64,000 bases of DNA from Methylomonas sp. MK1 (GCF_000365425.1 NZ_AQOV01000001.1:372001-436000); one strand, 5' to 3'. Positions 1 through 9,634 are shown, counted from the first letter of the stretch. The notes: generated by a model from the letters alone, not told the origin. Numbers and translations are program-made.

Positions 1-683
1 GAAAAAGCCGCATTCGTCATCCCGAGCGGTTTTAACAACTGACGGTCGGCATAACTGCTGAAATCCTGGCCTGTAAGCCGTTCCAACATCGTCCCTAATA
101 AGGTGATGCCCAGATTCGAATAGGCCCAGATACGATTGGGCGGATAAGCGACGTATTCGTCTTTCAGCATGCCGACAAGCTGACTGAACGGCGCCGGAGT
201 TTTAGTCCACATGCCATTGCCTCTATCGCCCGGCAAACCGGAATGATGCGTCATGATATTGCGCGGGGTAATCGGACCGGCCTCCGGGAAGCGGCTTTTG
301 ATCGCGAAATTTGGCAGATAGGTTTGCAACGGTCGATCAATATCCAGTTTGCCTTGCTCGGCGAGTTGCATCACCAGCGTATCGGTGAAGAGCTTGGAGA
401 TGGAGCCGACTCGATAAACCGTTTCCGGTGTGGCGGCAATCTGCCTGGCTTGATCGGCATAGCCGAAACCTTGCGACCAGACGACCTGCTGATCGTCCAC
501 CACGGCGATGCTTAAGCCTTCCACATCCTGTTCGGACATTTCCTGTTCAATCAGCCAGGCAAGATGAGCCTTGAGGTAACTGTAATCGCCGCGTTGTACC
601 GTATCCGGCTTTAGCGGCGGCGAACCGGCGCAACCGCTTAGCAATAGCAATATCGCGCTTAAATATGTCAAATAGGTTTTCAT
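1..683 (-). CDS. Serine beta-lactamase-like lipoprotein (3' end cut by window edge)
   Basis: Reading from the ATG at 683 on the minus strand, the frame stays open to the window edge (about 227 residues seen). The N-terminus is a lipoprotein signal ending in LLLLSGC. The body has the class C beta-lactamase/esterase fold signature: the catalytic SxxK motif appears as SISK in RVGSISKLFTD, followed by PRNIMTHHSGLPGD and the YSN motif in IWAYSNLGIT. Family members are penicillin-binding-like hydrolases, esterases or D-aminopeptidases, so the substrate cannot be given. The protein is probably anchored in the periplasm. The C-terminal third with the third active-site motif is outside the window. Family is certain, function is not. 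Confidence 0.85.
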   Translation of the reverse strand, partial: MKTYLTYLSAILLLLSGCAGSPPLKPDTVQRGDYSYLKAHLAWLIEQEMSEQDVEGLSIAVVDDQQVVWSQGFGYADQARQIAATPETVYRVGSISKLFTDTLVMQLAEQGKLDIDRPLQTYLPNFAIKSRFPEAGPITPRNIMTHHSGLPGDRGNGMWTKTPAPFSQLVGMLKDEYVAYPPNRIWAYSNLGITLLGTMLERLTGQDFSSYADRQLLKPLGMTNAAF

Positions 684-972
684 CTGGTCCTTGAAGGGGT
701 GATCATCGATTAGTCGGCCAGCAAGATTTTAAGCCCGTGTGGCTGGGGCTGCGAGGCTTTTACCAAAGCTAATGGGGTACGAGGATAGTATTTGGCGAGC
801 CCATTACAGTCAAACGTTTTAACAGTGCGGCCTTGAGCCTACGCGATGGCAGACTTTAACATCGGAAGTAGTTGCGCGTTGAGTGATGATTACAGTGTTC
901 ATTTTTTGTGTAACGGTTTGAGTCAGTGTTTTGCCATGTTAGCAAACTCGGCCAGCAATGGGTTCGGAACGA

Positions 973-1446
973 TCATAGCCCTACCCCGACCGGAAACGCC
1001 GTCTTATCCACCACGCGCCGCAACACGAAGCTGGAATGCACCCCGGTCACGCCCGGAATACTAGTGATACGTTTCAGCAGCAATTCCTGGTAGGCGTCCA
1101 AGTCCTTGACCATAACCTTGAGCTGGTAATCGGCGGTCTGGCCGGTGATCAACAGACATTCCATCACTTCCGGAATCCCGGCAACCGCCGCTTCGAACGC
1201 ATTGAAACGTTCCGGCGTGTGTTGGTCCATCGAAATGTGGATCAAGGCCATCAGCGTCAGACCCAAGGCTTTGGCATCCAGCAGCGCCCGGTAGCCGACG
1301 ATCAAGCCGCCCTCCTCCAACGCTCGCACCCGTCGCAAGCAAGGCGACGGCGATAAGCCGATGCGATCAGCCAACTCCTGATTGCTGATGCGGCCGTCGG
1401 CTTGCAGGATGTTCAAGATTTGCCTGTCGTATCGATCCAGTTCCAT
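973..1446 (-). CDS. Lrp/AsnC family transcriptional regulator
   Basis: 157 residues, the usual Lrp/AsnC length. Residues 1-60 hold the winged helix-turn-helix (LDRYDRQILNILQADGRISN, then LADRIGLSPSPCLRRVRALE) and the rest is the RAM/AsnC ligand-binding domain with the MVKDLDAYQELLLKRI stretch. Such proteins are octameric, amino-acid-responsive DNA-bending regulators. It is divergent from leuA, with 162 bp between the start codons, and that intergenic stretch is AT-rich as Lrp targets often are. Control of leuA by leucine or another amino acid is therefore a reasonable inference, but no clean Lrp box can be pointed to. Confidence 0.9.
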   Translation of the reverse strand: MELDRYDRQILNILQADGRISNQELADRIGLSPSPCLRRVRALEEGGLIVGYRALLDAKALGLTLMALIHISMDQHTPERFNAFEAAVAGIPEVMECLLITGQTADYQLKVMVKDLDAYQELLLKRITSIPGVTGVHSSFVLRRVVDKTAFPVGVGL

Positions 1447-1608
1447 AAAATACCCGTTATTTACACATTAAAACAATTAAATAAACAATATTCCAGTTAT
1501 ATAGCAATACTCTATCAATGAATTGCGTTTTATATGGCATAAACGCAATCGCCTAGCGGACGGTTTGGCTTATCTTATCGGCATCCCATTTACCGAGAGC
1601 ATTCAGCC

Positions 1609-3339
1609 ATGTTGACCAATCCTTCTTGCAAATACCATCCATTCCCACCTGTGGCGCTTGCCGACCGCCGATGGCCCAATCGCACAATCAGCCAAGCGCC
1701 GATCTGGATGAGCACCGACTTGCGCGACGGCAACCAAGCCTTGTTCGAACCGATGAACGCCGAACGCAAATTGCGCCTGTTCCGCACCTTGTGCGGCATC
1801 GGTTTCAAAGAAATCGAAGTAGCGTTTCCGTCGGCTTCGCAAACCGATTTCGACTTCGTGCGCCGTTTGATAGACGAGGCGTTGATCCCCGAAGACGTCA
1901 CCATCGAAGTTCTAAGCCACGCCCGTGAGCCATTGTTGCGCCGCACCGTCGAAGCTTTGCACGGCGCGCGCTCGGCCATCGTCCATATCGTCAACGCGAC
2001 CTCGCCACCGTTTCGCGAATTGGTATTGGGCAAGAGCCGTGCCGAGGTGTTGACTATGGCCGTCGATGCGGTGCGATTGGTCAAGCAATTGACTGCCGAC
2101 CAGCCGCAAACCCAGTGGCGCTTGCAATACAGCCTGGAAACCTTCACCGCCACCGAGCCGGATTTCGCCGTCGAGGTTTGCGATGCGGTCAGTGCCGCCT
2201 GGGGCGCGACGCCGGACAACAAGATCATTCTGAATTTGCCGGCGTCGGTGGAAACGGCGACGCCGAACGTCTACGCCGACCAGATCGAATGGATGCACCG
2301 CCATATCGCCCGCCGCGACAGCGTCATCCTCAGCGTGCATCCGCACAACGACCGCGGCACCGCGGTAGCCGCCGCCGAACTGGCGTTGATGGCCGGCGCC
2401 GAGCGCATCGAGGGTTGCTTGTTCGGCAACGGCGAACGTACCGGCAACGTAGATTTGGTGACGCTGGCGTTGAATCTGTATACCCAGGGCGTGGCACCGG
2501 GCTTGGATTTTTCGGACATCGATGCGGTGGTGCGTGATTTCGAGGCTTGCACCGGGCTGAGCGTACCGCCGCGCCAACCCTATGCCGGCCAATTGGTGTT
2601 CACCGCATTTTCCGGCTCACACCAGGACGCTATCAAAAAAGGCTTTGCCGCCCAGCATCCCGGTAGCGTCTGGAACGTGCCCTATCTGCCGTTCGATCCG
2701 GCCGATGTCGGCCGCGGTTACGACGCGGTGATCCGCATCAACAGCCAGTCCGGCAAGGGCGGCATCGCCAATTTGCTGGAAAGCCATTATGGCGTCGTGT
2801 TGCCGCGACGTTTGCAGGTGGAGTTTTCGCAAATAGTGCAAGGCCATGCCGACCGCCACGGCGGTGAAATCGGCGCGGGCCAGTTATGGCGATTGTTCGC
2901 ACAGACGTATCTCGATGTAGCAAAGCCGTTGCGTTACCTCGGCCATCAATTGTTCGAGCATGCGCAAGGACAAGGCATACAACTGCAAATCGAGTTGGAC
3001 GGCGAACCATGCGCTTTAACCGGCGTGGGTAACGGGCCGATAGCCGCCGCCGTCCAGGCTTTAGGCTCGCTCGGCGGCGCAGTGTCGGTGTGCAGCTACG
3101 AGGAACGCTCGGTCGGCAGTGGCGGCGATGCCCAGGCCTGCGCCTTTGTCGAACTGGCAACTGCGAACGGCCCAACCACCTATGGTGTCGGCCTGGACGG
3201 CAACATCGTCACCGCATCCATCAAGGCGCTGATCGGTGGCTGCAATCGCTTGGCCAACGATACCGGCTGGCAACGCGGCGAGTTTGATAACGGCGGTTTT
3301 AGCGCGGATAGCACGCCAGCCGTAACCCCTACAGAGTGA
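1609..3339 (+). CDS. leuA: 2-isopropylmalate synthase
   Basis: Catalyses the first committed step of leucine synthesis: condensation of acetyl-CoA with 2-oxoisovalerate. At 576 residues it is the long yeast/actinobacterial-type LeuA rather than the E. coli type. The catalytic TIM barrel begins with [14 protein letters not shown] (metal-binding Asp and the conserved DRDGNQ-like loop). It carries [11 protein letters not shown], supplying the metal-ligand histidines, and [20 protein letters not shown]. The C-terminal third is the LeuA allosteric leucine-binding domain ([13 protein letters not shown]). The ATG at 1609 follows a GAGAG sequence. The gene is divergent from an Lrp/AsnC regulator. Confidence 0.95.
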   Translation: MLTNPSCKYHPFPPVALADRRWPNRTISQAPIWMSTDLRDGNQALFEPMNAERKLRLFRTLCGIGFKEIEVAFPSASQTDFDFVRRLIDEALIPEDVTIEVLSHAREPLLRRTVEALHGARSAIVHIVNATSPPFRELVLGKSRAEVLTMAVDAVRLVKQLTADQPQTQWRLQYSLETFTATEPDFAVEVCDAVSAAWGATPDNKIILNLPASVETATPNVYADQIEWMHRHIARRDSVILSVHPHNDRGTAVAAAELALMAGAERIEGCLFGNGERTGNVDLVTLALNLYTQGVAPGLDFSDIDAVVRDFEACTGLSVPPRQPYAGQLVFTAFSGSHQDAIKKGFAAQHPGSVWNVPYLPFDPADVGRGYDAVIRINSQSGKGGIANLLESHYGVVLPRRLQVEFSQIVQGHADRHGGEIGAGQLWRLFAQTYLDVAKPLRYLGHQLFEHAQGQGIQLQIELDGEPCALTGVGNGPIAAAVQALGSLGGAVSVCSYEERSVGSGGDAQACAFVELATANGPTTYGVGLDGNIVTASIKALIGGCNRLANDTGWQRGEFDNGGFSADSTPAVTPTE

Positions 3340-3750
3340 AACAGGAGACAACATTGAATACTTATCGCAGGAATGCCCAGGATTACGCACAAAACTCGCA
3401 AGCCCAACAGTAATGGGCCGAAGAACTGATGGCAAAGCCCATATGGCTATGGTCTTGCTCGAGATTGAAGCGGAGAAATCGACAAAACGTTGGCCTGCAT
3501 GGCCTGAAATAGCGAAGCGTTTTCGGAAGAATGGGAGGCCTTTTTCCGTGCGAGTATTCTTCGATATTCGCACGGCTTTCATGCTCAAATGCTTATCTGA
3601 TTGTGTCAGTTCGGCCAAAATTCGCCAGAAGAAACGAAAATGCCAATTGCAAAAATTCAGCCAATAGAGGCATAGAGTGTGGTGAGTTTACGATCCGCAC
3701 CAATCGCGAACGATGCGGAGCACGTTGTTTACCGCATCCTCCGGGCTACC
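3340..3750. other. Intergenic stretch after leuA with a possible 19-codon ORF and a hairpin
   Basis: No convincing gene. Directly after leuA, an AGGAGA ribosome-binding sequence precedes a TTG at 3354 that opens a frame of only 19 codons (MNTYRRNAQD..., stop at 3411-3413). After that stop the frame continues in a protein-like manner (WAEELMAKP), so this may be the decayed head of a gene once co-transcribed with leuA. An inverted repeat with 6-bp outer arms (GTGCGA/TCGCAC) and inner TAT/ATA pairing lies at 3548-3573. It lacks a T-tract, so it is only a weak terminator candidate. The rest shows nothing recognisable. Confidence 0.4.
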
Positions 3751-3880
3751 TTCAAACTGCTCCATACTTTATTTCTTTTCGTTTATTTTCCAAAATTCGG
3801 TTTATTTAAAATTAGCACGATTAAAAATTAACCCTGATTTCCCCGTAAAAACTCCTACCCGCCAAGGGCAGGTCGTTGGG
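3751..3880. repeat. Left copy of a ~130-bp direct repeat spanning the 3' end of the TonB receptor gene
   Basis: This stretch matches 6107-6240 with only scattered substitutions and single-base indels. Shared blocks include ACTTTATTTCTTTTC, TATTTTCCAAAATTCGGTTTA and TTAACCCTGATTTCCCCGTA. The left copy contains the last codons and stop of the receptor gene plus the sequence just downstream. The right copy sits just upstream of the same gene. The arrangement points to a former tandem pair of receptor genes reduced by deletion. Confidence 0.85.
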
Positions 3881-5983
3881 GATAGCGGCCGTGGGATTGC
3901 CGGCCAAGCTGGGTTCGCGGGCGTCCACGTCGAACAAATTCCGCACCGAGAACGCCACTTCGAAATGATCGTGGATATTCTTACGGCGCAGGGTCAGGTC
4001 GACCAAAGTGTAATCGTCTATGGCAGGGCGGTTGTCACCGGCGGCCCGTTCGCGACCGATGATCCATTTGGCCTGAGGGGTGAATTGCCAGTCAGGGACA
4101 AATTCCCAGATGGTGCGCAGATAGACTTGGTGATGCGGCGCATAGCCGGCGTCTTGTTGGGCTGCGTTGTCCGTGGATTTCTGATAGGAATAGCTTCCCG
4201 CCAGTTTGAGGTTGTCTAGGGCTTTCCATTCGGCCTCCAGTTCGCCGCCGTAGCCGGTCTGGGTACCGGTGTTCTGCGCGGTGGATGAAGGCGCTTGGGT
4301 GTCAGGTACGTAGCGGATGATGTCCTTCCACCAATAATTGAAGACATTCAAGCCCAGCCGCAGCTTATCGTGGGGCCGGTAATCGAAGGCCAGCTCGATG
4401 GTATCCATAGTTTCCGGCTTAAGACCTGAATTGCCCAGCTGCGCCGGATTGTTCGTGGCATACAATTCCGCGAAATTCGGCGCGCGGAAGGCGCTGCCAT
4501 ACATGAATTTGGTGGTGAGGTCGTATCGGGTTTCCCACACCAGGGCCGCGCGCGGGTTTACCGTTTCGCCGAAGTCAGAATACCTGTCGTAACGCACTCC
4601 GCCGGTCAAGGCCCAGTCCTTGGCGAATATCCATTGATCCTGAACGAAAAAGAAAAAATCCTTGCGGTCTTTTGTCGGCAAGAAGGTCGAGGTGGTACCT
4701 GAGACGTCGATCAGCGGTACACCGGGCATGAAAGGAATCGGGGTTCCCGTGGCCGGATCCAGGCCGAAGTTTTGGCTGACCTTAACCTTGTAAATGCTGT
4801 CGTAGTTGATGCCGGCGCCGAATCGCAAGATGTGATTTTCAAATCCGTTATAAATCGCCGACAGGTTGCCGCGGGCATGGCGTTCCCAGTTCTCCGGGTT
4901 GCCGATGTAGCCATTGGGAAAGGCTACCAAACCCACGGGATTGGCAAAATCGATCTGGCCGTTGGCGCCGATGGGCAGGCGAGCGCCGGGGGGAAACAGG
5001 GTCAGATTACGCTCGACAATCTGGCTGGTGTTCAGGTAGCTGAGTTGCCCCGTGACCTCCCAGTTATCGGCAAACTCGGCATTCTGATAGGTCAGGTCCG
5101 CATTCCAGCGGTCGCTGCCGTAACGATTGGTGGAATCCAGAGCCTGGGCGACACCGGCGCCGTTGCCAAAATTGCTGCGGTGCTGCAAGCCGCCGCGGAA
5201 CCGCCAATGGTCGCGGGACAAATCCAGACGTGCGTCCAAATTGTCGCGCGACAGATTGACCGGACCGGGCGCCAGCGAGGCATGGGGGCCCAAAGCCTGG
5301 TCCAATTGGGTCTGCAAATCGGATTCGATAATGGATTTCTGCCCGGCGGAAGTGTGGTATTCCACGCTTGCGGCCACGTCGAAGCCGGCCCATTCGCCGC
5401 CGTGCAAGGCCCAGCCGTCGTAGGTGTCGAAACTGCCGACGCGGCCACCGACCTCCGTGCCTTCAATGTCCTGCTTGGTCTTGGTGATGATGTTAATCAC
5501 CCCGGCGAAGGCATCGGCGCCATACACGGCCGACCCCGGCCCGCGCACCACCTCAATGCGGGCGATGGACTGTATCGGCATACCGCCCCAAATTTGCCCC
5601 CTATCGCCGGCAAACGAGTTGCTGATGGGTATGCCGTTAACCAGCACCAGAACCTGCGGGTTGAATGCCGAATGGATTCCGCGAAAAGTGTAAATGGGGT
5701 TGTAACCGCTATTGCTGCGCGCTACGTGCAAGCCTGGCACGGTTTCCAGCACCTCGTCGATGTCCGTCGCGCCCATGGCCTTGATGTCTGCCGCAGTGAC
5801 GACCGACGCCACCGCTGGCGCCTTGCTCACCGGCTGCCGAGTGCCGGTGGCGATGCTGACCATTTCCTCGCTGCCGTAAATCTGTGCCAAGTCTTCTTCC
5901 TCGATAGACGGTGCGGCCAGCGAGGCTGTCGCCCAGATCAATACTGGCGCGGCGGTCACAAGAGATACTGTCAAACTTTTCAT
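3821..5983 (-). CDS. TonB-dependent outer membrane receptor
   Basis: About 720 residues. An outer-membrane barrel with an N-terminal plug, importing a metal chelate, cobalamin or similar ligand using TonB energy. The ATG at 5983 follows AGGGGG at good spacing and starts a clean signal peptide (MKSLTVSLVTAA...ATASLA). An ATG at 6037 in frame would place 18 extra residues before it, so it is less likely. The plug reads VSIATGTRQPVSKAPAVASVVTAADIKAMG...VLETVPGLHV and contains RIEVVRGPGSAVYGADAFAGVINIITK. The barrel ends in the typical outer-membrane aromatic terminus (FYGEIRVNF). It resembles the CirA/BtuB/FepA group, but the ligand cannot be told. The gene lies between two copies of its own 3' end. 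Confidence 0.9.
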   Translation of the reverse strand: MKSLTVSLVTAAPVLIWATASLAAPSIEEEDLAQIYGSEEMVSIATGTRQPVSKAPAVASVVTAADIKAMGATDIDEVLETVPGLHVARSNSGYNPIYTFRGIHSAFNPQVLVLVNGIPISNSFAGDRGQIWGGMPIQSIARIEVVRGPGSAVYGADAFAGVINIITKTKQDIEGTEVGGRVGSFDTYDGWALHGGEWAGFDVAASVEYHTSAGQKSIIESDLQTQLDQALGPHASLAPGPVNLSRDNLDARLDLSRDHWRFRGGLQHRSNFGNGAGVAQALDSTNRYGSDRWNADLTYQNAEFADNWEVTGQLSYLNTSQIVERNLTLFPPGARLPIGANGQIDFANPVGLVAFPNGYIGNPENWERHARGNLSAIYNGFENHILRFGAGINYDSIYKVKVSQNFGLDPATGTPIPFMPGVPLIDVSGTTSTFLPTKDRKDFFFFVQDQWIFAKDWALTGGVRYDRYSDFGETVNPRAALVWETRYDLTTKFMYGSAFRAPNFAELYATNNPAQLGNSGLKPETMDTIELAFDYRPHDKLRLGLNVFNYWWKDIIRYVPDTQAPSSTAQNTGTQTGYGGELEAEWKALDNLKLAGSYSYQKSTDNAAQQDAGYAPHHQVYLRTIWEFVPDWQFTPQAKWIIGRERAAGDNRPAIDDYTLVDLTLRRKNIHDHFEVAFSVRNLFDVDAREPSLAGNPTAAIPNDLPLAGRSFYGEIRVNF

Positions 5984-6106
5984 CATGCCCCCTGCCGTGC
6001 AAAAGCGATTGCCGCTACTGAAAAAATAATGCGTCATCTACCTTGTCCACGCTCCCAATCATCCAGTGCGATCGAGTACTTCGCCATACCAAATAAAATA
6101 GGTGGT

Positions 6107-6240
6107 TTCAAACCGCCCCCAACTTTATTTCTTTTCCTGTATTTTCCAAAATTCGGTTTACTTAATCATAGTACGGTTAAAAGTTAACCCTGATTTCCCC
6201 GTAAAAACGCCTGCCGACTCAAGAGCAGGTCGGCGGCGAT
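6107..6240. repeat. Right copy of the receptor 3'-end direct repeat
   Basis: Matches 3751-3880. Read on the minus strand it gives the same terminal codons as the receptor (GRRFYGEIRVNF and stop). The match continues through the downstream AT-rich block up to TTCAAAC. Similarity stops at about 6240, where unrelated sequence begins. Confidence 0.85.
6177..6240 (-). pseudogene. C-terminal remnant of a second TonB receptor gene
   Basis: Minus-strand codons from the stop at 6177 upward encode RFYGEIRVNF, identical to the intact receptor's end. About 13 codons further in, the match to the intact gene needs a 1-bp shift, so the fragment is out of frame as well as truncated. It appears to be all that remains of a neighbouring paralogue. 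Confidence 0.7.
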
Positions 6241-6429
6241 AGTCAGTCATCGTTTTGGTTTATGTCGATAATTTTCTCGATTGATGCGATTCGTGCCTCA
6301 CCGCGCCCGAATCGTTTGTCTGCTTTTGCAGGAATACTTTCCGTTTGAAAACTTGAAGCTGCGGCTGCTAGGGTCGGCTTTAATCAGGGACCAGCCAGTA
6401 CTATTTCGTAATCAGGCCATTCTAAGCGA

Positions 6430-7020
6430 TTAGCGTTTTACGTTCTCGCGCTGCCCACCACTGTTGCCACCGCATTGATAAACTCCATACGCCCAAAACC
6501 GTTTTCCCGGCTTGGCCGGGCCGTGCCAGCCGTTGGCGCGCAGTTGTTCGGCAATCAGGTAATTCATCAGGCCGTGGCCGACCAGCAGGACGTTGTCGTG
6601 CGCTTCCGCCAATTCGATCAGCCGGTTTGCGGCCTGTCGCGCCCGGCATTTGGCGACCGCATAAGCTTCGCCGTTTTGCGAGAAACCGGCCAACCAGAGC
6701 AATCGACAAACCGTCACCCACGCCGTAATGGGTAGCGGTATCGCGCCGCTGCCGAAATGCGGCAGCGGCGATTCGCGAAACAAGCTATCCGCCGCAGGCA
6801 ATTGGGCAAACCCCAACGCATGAGCCGATTCGACGGAGCGCAGCAAGTCGCTGCACGCCACGTAGTTGGTATGGCGCAGCTCCGCCAAGGTTTCCGGCGG
6901 CGGCCGGTCGACGATGCCGGATGCGTCGTAAGCCATGGCGATGGCGGGCAAATCCCTGCCGCGAGCCATGCCAGACAGTTCGACGGCCGGTTTGCCGTGT
7001 CTGATCAAGATGATTTGCAT
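6430..7020 (-). CDS. Histidine phosphatase (phosphoglycerate mutase-like) family protein
   Basis: 196 residues. It starts with MQIILIRHGKP, the RHG motif whose histidine forms the phospho-enzyme. The second conserved histidine is in LLVGHGLMNYLI near residue 148. The spacing of the two motifs and the length fit small cobC/gpmB-like phosphatases. The substrate cannot be deduced and no operon partner is seen. Confidence 0.85.
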   Translation of the reverse strand: MQIILIRHGKPAVELSGMARGRDLPAIAMAYDASGIVDRPPPETLAELRHTNYVACSDLLRSVESAHALGFAQLPAADSLFRESPLPHFGSGAIPLPITAWVTVCRLLWLAGFSQNGEAYAVAKCRARQAANRLIELAEAHDNVLLVGHGLMNYLIAEQLRANGWHGPAKPGKRFWAYGVYQCGGNSGGQRENVKR

Positions 7021-7532
7021 GTCAGCTTAATGTACCGATGTAACGGGCTTCGGCAGCGAAAAGTTTCAAAGTGCTCATGCGGCCCATTCCTACAAGTATT
7101 CGCCTTGATGCTCGCGCACCATGCGAACGGCCGGTTCTCGGATTTCCGATGAAGTTTGGTTTGACCTTTTCCGTCTCATTGCTCCCTTCTCTCAAAGGCT
7201 GGAGCCTCCAAGAAATCCGGGGCGACTCAGTTACACACGGGGCAATTCGATAAAGCGTAATTGTCATATAAACCCGGCAATATTTTGTTATGATCAGAAT
7301 CGCATATGCAGGCTGCTATCTGCCTAGAATATTAACCCGGCCCTTACATTCCCGGCATTCTTCGTTCCCGCGGGGCGAGCGCCTTTAGATCGCGAAGCAA
7401 ACCATTTTAAGCGCAGGGCTATCTCCTTCGTGAGAGCGGCGATATTGACGGGTTGAATTAGTAATCAAGCTAAAGGGTTAGGCCTCTTGGGGAAAATGAT
7501 TTTCAAGCGCTTATAAATTGGAGAAATACGTT
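7021..7532. other. Long leader region upstream of the PEP-CTERM gene, no gene recognised
   Basis: About 510 bp without a convincing ORF; the short frames have no ribosome-binding site or family similarity. The stretch 7370-7490 is GC-rich and contains a small hairpin (GCT..CTC / GAG.AGC around 7419-7440) plus a GCAAACC segment. It could be a structured 5' leader of the PEP-CTERM gene. I compared it by eye with c-di-GMP-I riboswitches and could not fit the consensus. Confidence 0.4.
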
Positions 7533-8357
7533 ATGTCTAAATTAAGATTTGTTGTTTCCACATTGGCGTTGGCTTGGCTACCCAATGCGCAGGCGGCCTA
7601 TAGCGGTAGTCTATCTTTTGTTCAACCTACCGGCACTGTCGTTGCGACCGATAACATTCCAGTTTGGTTGAAACTAAGTTTGGACGCCGCATCAGATCCC
7701 TTGGTTTATTCCAACACGGGTGGCGGTACCCCGCCGTTTGGCATCAATCCAGCCAACTACCCAACCAATTTTTCTTATTACGATTCAAACACTAGCCAAA
7801 GCATCTACATAAACAATGGCGTACTCATCGCCGTGAATAGTATTTCTTTCAGTACCTCTATTGGTTGTAACGGTACATTTCTGGCCGATACCTGTTCTTC
7901 CGGACCTTACGAATTCAACTTCGACACCAGTAGCCCGGACAGTATCCTCACCCAACAGAATATCGCCTTAAACCCTGGCGATAGCTTTGAGTATTTGCTT
8001 GGCAACTTTACCGCAACCAATGGCGCCGCCCCAGCCGGCAACTACGAGTTTTATGCGTCGGGATTGACTATGTATTTTTACGGCACGGTTAGGGGCCCGA
8101 AATTGGATGAAAACGGTGCGCCGGTTCTGGATGGGAACGGCGATCCAATTTTGGTGGATTTTGTTAACGCTGAAGGGAGTCTGGAAATCGCCACTACAGC
8201 CTGTGCAGTCCAAACCGGCCCAACTTGCTCGGACATATTTGCGCGAACAGTCGTCGCAGCCCCCGTACCCGTTCCTGCCGCTTTTTGGTTGTTTGGTTCA
8301 ACCCTGCTCGGTTTTGTCGGCTACAGTCGTCGCGGTGTCGCCGCGCGGCTTGTCTAA
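7533..8357 (+). CDS. PEP-CTERM sorting domain protein
   Basis: 274 residues from the ATG at 7533, which has GGAGA nine bases upstream. A TTG five codons earlier overlaps that ribosome-binding site and is rejected. The signal peptide is MSKLRFVVSTLALAWLPNAQA. The body is a Ser/Thr/Asn-rich beta-type domain without a known family. The C-terminus is a classic PEP-CTERM tail: VPVPAAFWLFGSTLLGFVGY followed by SRRG. Such tails are recognised by exosortase EpsH/XrtA, which processes proteins destined for the exopolysaccharide or cell surface. No exosortase gene is in this window. Confidence 0.85.
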   Translation: MSKLRFVVSTLALAWLPNAQAAYSGSLSFVQPTGTVVATDNIPVWLKLSLDAASDPLVYSNTGGGTPPFGINPANYPTNFSYYDSNTSQSIYINNGVLIAVNSISFSTSIGCNGTFLADTCSSGPYEFNFDTSSPDSILTQQNIALNPGDSFEYLLGNFTATNGAAPAGNYEFYASGLTMYFYGTVRGPKLDENGAPVLDGNGDPILVDFVNAEGSLEIATTACAVQTGPTCSDIFARTVVAAPVPVPAAFWLFGSTLLGFVGYSRRGVAARLV

Positions 8358-8688
8358 TCCTTGTTAATGCCTGATCTCTCTATCCTAAATATTCTTAGCC
8401 GTCAGCCCTCGAATGTGTTGGCGGTTTCTTCAATGGTTGTCGCCAAGTAGGTCAGGTTACGCGCTAGCGTTACCTGACATTTCCGCCGGTCGAAATGATG
8501 CCTTCTGATAATAAAGCATCCGTTTAAAACAAATGAGCATTTGTACCTCTGGAGTCTATTCTCTGCTACCATTCGGAGCGGTCAAGGCGGGATTGCTTGG
8601 CCGTAAATGGATTTCGGTTTTGCAGGGCAGCCTCAATGCATGATCGAGCACACCACTATCGATGAGGCGCAATATCAGAGGGACCATA
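8358..8688. other. Intergenic stretch containing a REP-like palindrome
   Basis: No gene recognised in these 331 bp. The only clear structure is the palindrome at 8451-8478, listed separately. Confidence 0.5.
8451..8478. repeat. REP-like palindrome
   Basis: 12-bp arms GTCAGGTTACGC and GCGTTACCTGAC with one central T/T mismatch and a GCTA loop. It is preceded by CAAGTAG and followed by ATTTCCGCC. No T-tract follows, so a rho-independent terminator is unlikely. It looks like a dispersed extragenic palindrome. Confidence 0.6.
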
Positions 8689-9210
8689 ATGGACAAACTT
8701 ACAGCACTTTCTTTAAGCATCGGCGTATTGGCTGGAGTCGCCACATTTTTGGCGGTGGGGCCGGCTAGCGGCGTGTTCTTTATCTGGGCCGCCACCATTG
8801 CCTGGGCAGCCTATTTTTTCTTGGGTGCGACCAAGGAAGCCTTGAAAAATACTATTGTCTGCGGGATTTTCGGCGTATTCATGGCCTGGGTAACAGCGAT
8901 TATCTTGACCGGTATTTCGCCGGATACCGCCTTAGGTTTTCCGGCAATGGCCGCCATTACGGTAACTTTTGCGGTCGTGGTGATGTGTCTGGCCGCCAAT
9001 TTTCCACAATTGGCGACCATTCCCGCCAGCGTTTTGGGCTATTCGTCTACATTCGCCTATTTATTGCAAACACCGGACAAGTTGACGCAAGAAGTCTTGT
9101 TCGGCGCGTCGCTGAGCAATCCTTTGCTGGTGATTTCGATCTCGATTGTGGTGGGCACATATTTTGGCCAGTTGTCTGCGCAATTAGCCGCCAAGTGGAC
9201 CAAAGAGTAA
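8689..9210 (+). CDS. DUF1097 family inner membrane protein
   Basis: 173 residues from the ATG at 8689, with AGAGGG seven bases upstream. An in-frame ATG at 8662 has no such site. About five hydrophobic segments are visible: LSLSIGVLAGVATFLAVG, FIWAATIAWAAYFFLG, IFGVFMAWVTAIILTG, AAITVTFAVVVMCLA and PLLVISISIVVGTYFG. Layout and length resemble the DUF1097/YcdZ family of unknown function. It appears monocistronic. Confidence 0.7.
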   Translation: MDKLTALSLSIGVLAGVATFLAVGPASGVFFIWAATIAWAAYFFLGATKEALKNTIVCGIFGVFMAWVTAIILTGISPDTALGFPAMAAITVTFAVVVMCLAANFPQLATIPASVLGYSSTFAYLLQTPDKLTQEVLFGASLSNPLLVISISIVVGTYFGQLSAQLAAKWTKE

Positions 9211-9634
9211 CCATGTTTTAAGCTGAACCGTAGGGGTTACGGGCAAACACCCACTCCGATTGTTCGGCGAAAATAGGCGGAAAGTAAAAACTCCGCCTAA
9301 CCATCAAAAAAATTCGGTCATTTCATTATCGTTCCGCCCAGAACTCTCTGGCTCAAAACGAGGATTCTGAGAGCCGATTTCCCTCCCATGAGTTTGGCTT
9401 CTCGCAGACCCGGAATTAGCCGCAAATTGCCAATTCATTCTGTTTTAGGTGAAAATGGCAAGTTACGCATAGTTCAGTCTCTGCCGGAATAAGCAATCAG
9501 ATTGCTGATAAGCCGTGCGACGGGCTATGCACAAAGGCCATTGACTAAATGACGCGCGGGGTGTCGCTGTACCCTGTCTACGGCATTCACTTGGTCAGAT
9601 ACAGCTACAGGACGCATCGAGAATAACAAAAATC
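9211..9634. other. Intergenic stretch upstream of the citramalate synthase gene
   Basis: No gene seen in about 420 bp. An 8-bp inverted repeat (TAGGCGGA/TCCGCCTA, 10-base loop) lies at 9274-9299, 64 bp after the DUF1097 gene. On the minus strand it is followed by TTTT, but no gene ends there. On the plus strand it lacks a T-tract, so it is at best a weak terminator. No leader peptide rich in branched-chain residues was found before the next gene. Confidence 0.4.

Noticed and set aside
1590..2592. Minus-strand frames opposite leuA
   Set aside because: Low-complexity shadows of a strong leuA coding sequence.
3413..3667. 84-codon plus-strand frame between leuA and the receptor
   Set aside because: Starts inside a stop/start overlap without a proper site and shows no protein family pattern.
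4772..6187. 471-codon plus-strand frame opposite the TonB receptor
   Set aside because: Antisense shadow: the minus strand carries a full receptor with plug and barrel motifs, and this frame has none.
7370..7490. Possible cyclic di-GMP riboswitch before the PEP-CTERM gene
   Set aside because: A GCAAACC segment and a small hairpin are present, but the conserved core and tetraloop receptor could not be laid out. A covariance-model scan with RF01051 would decide.
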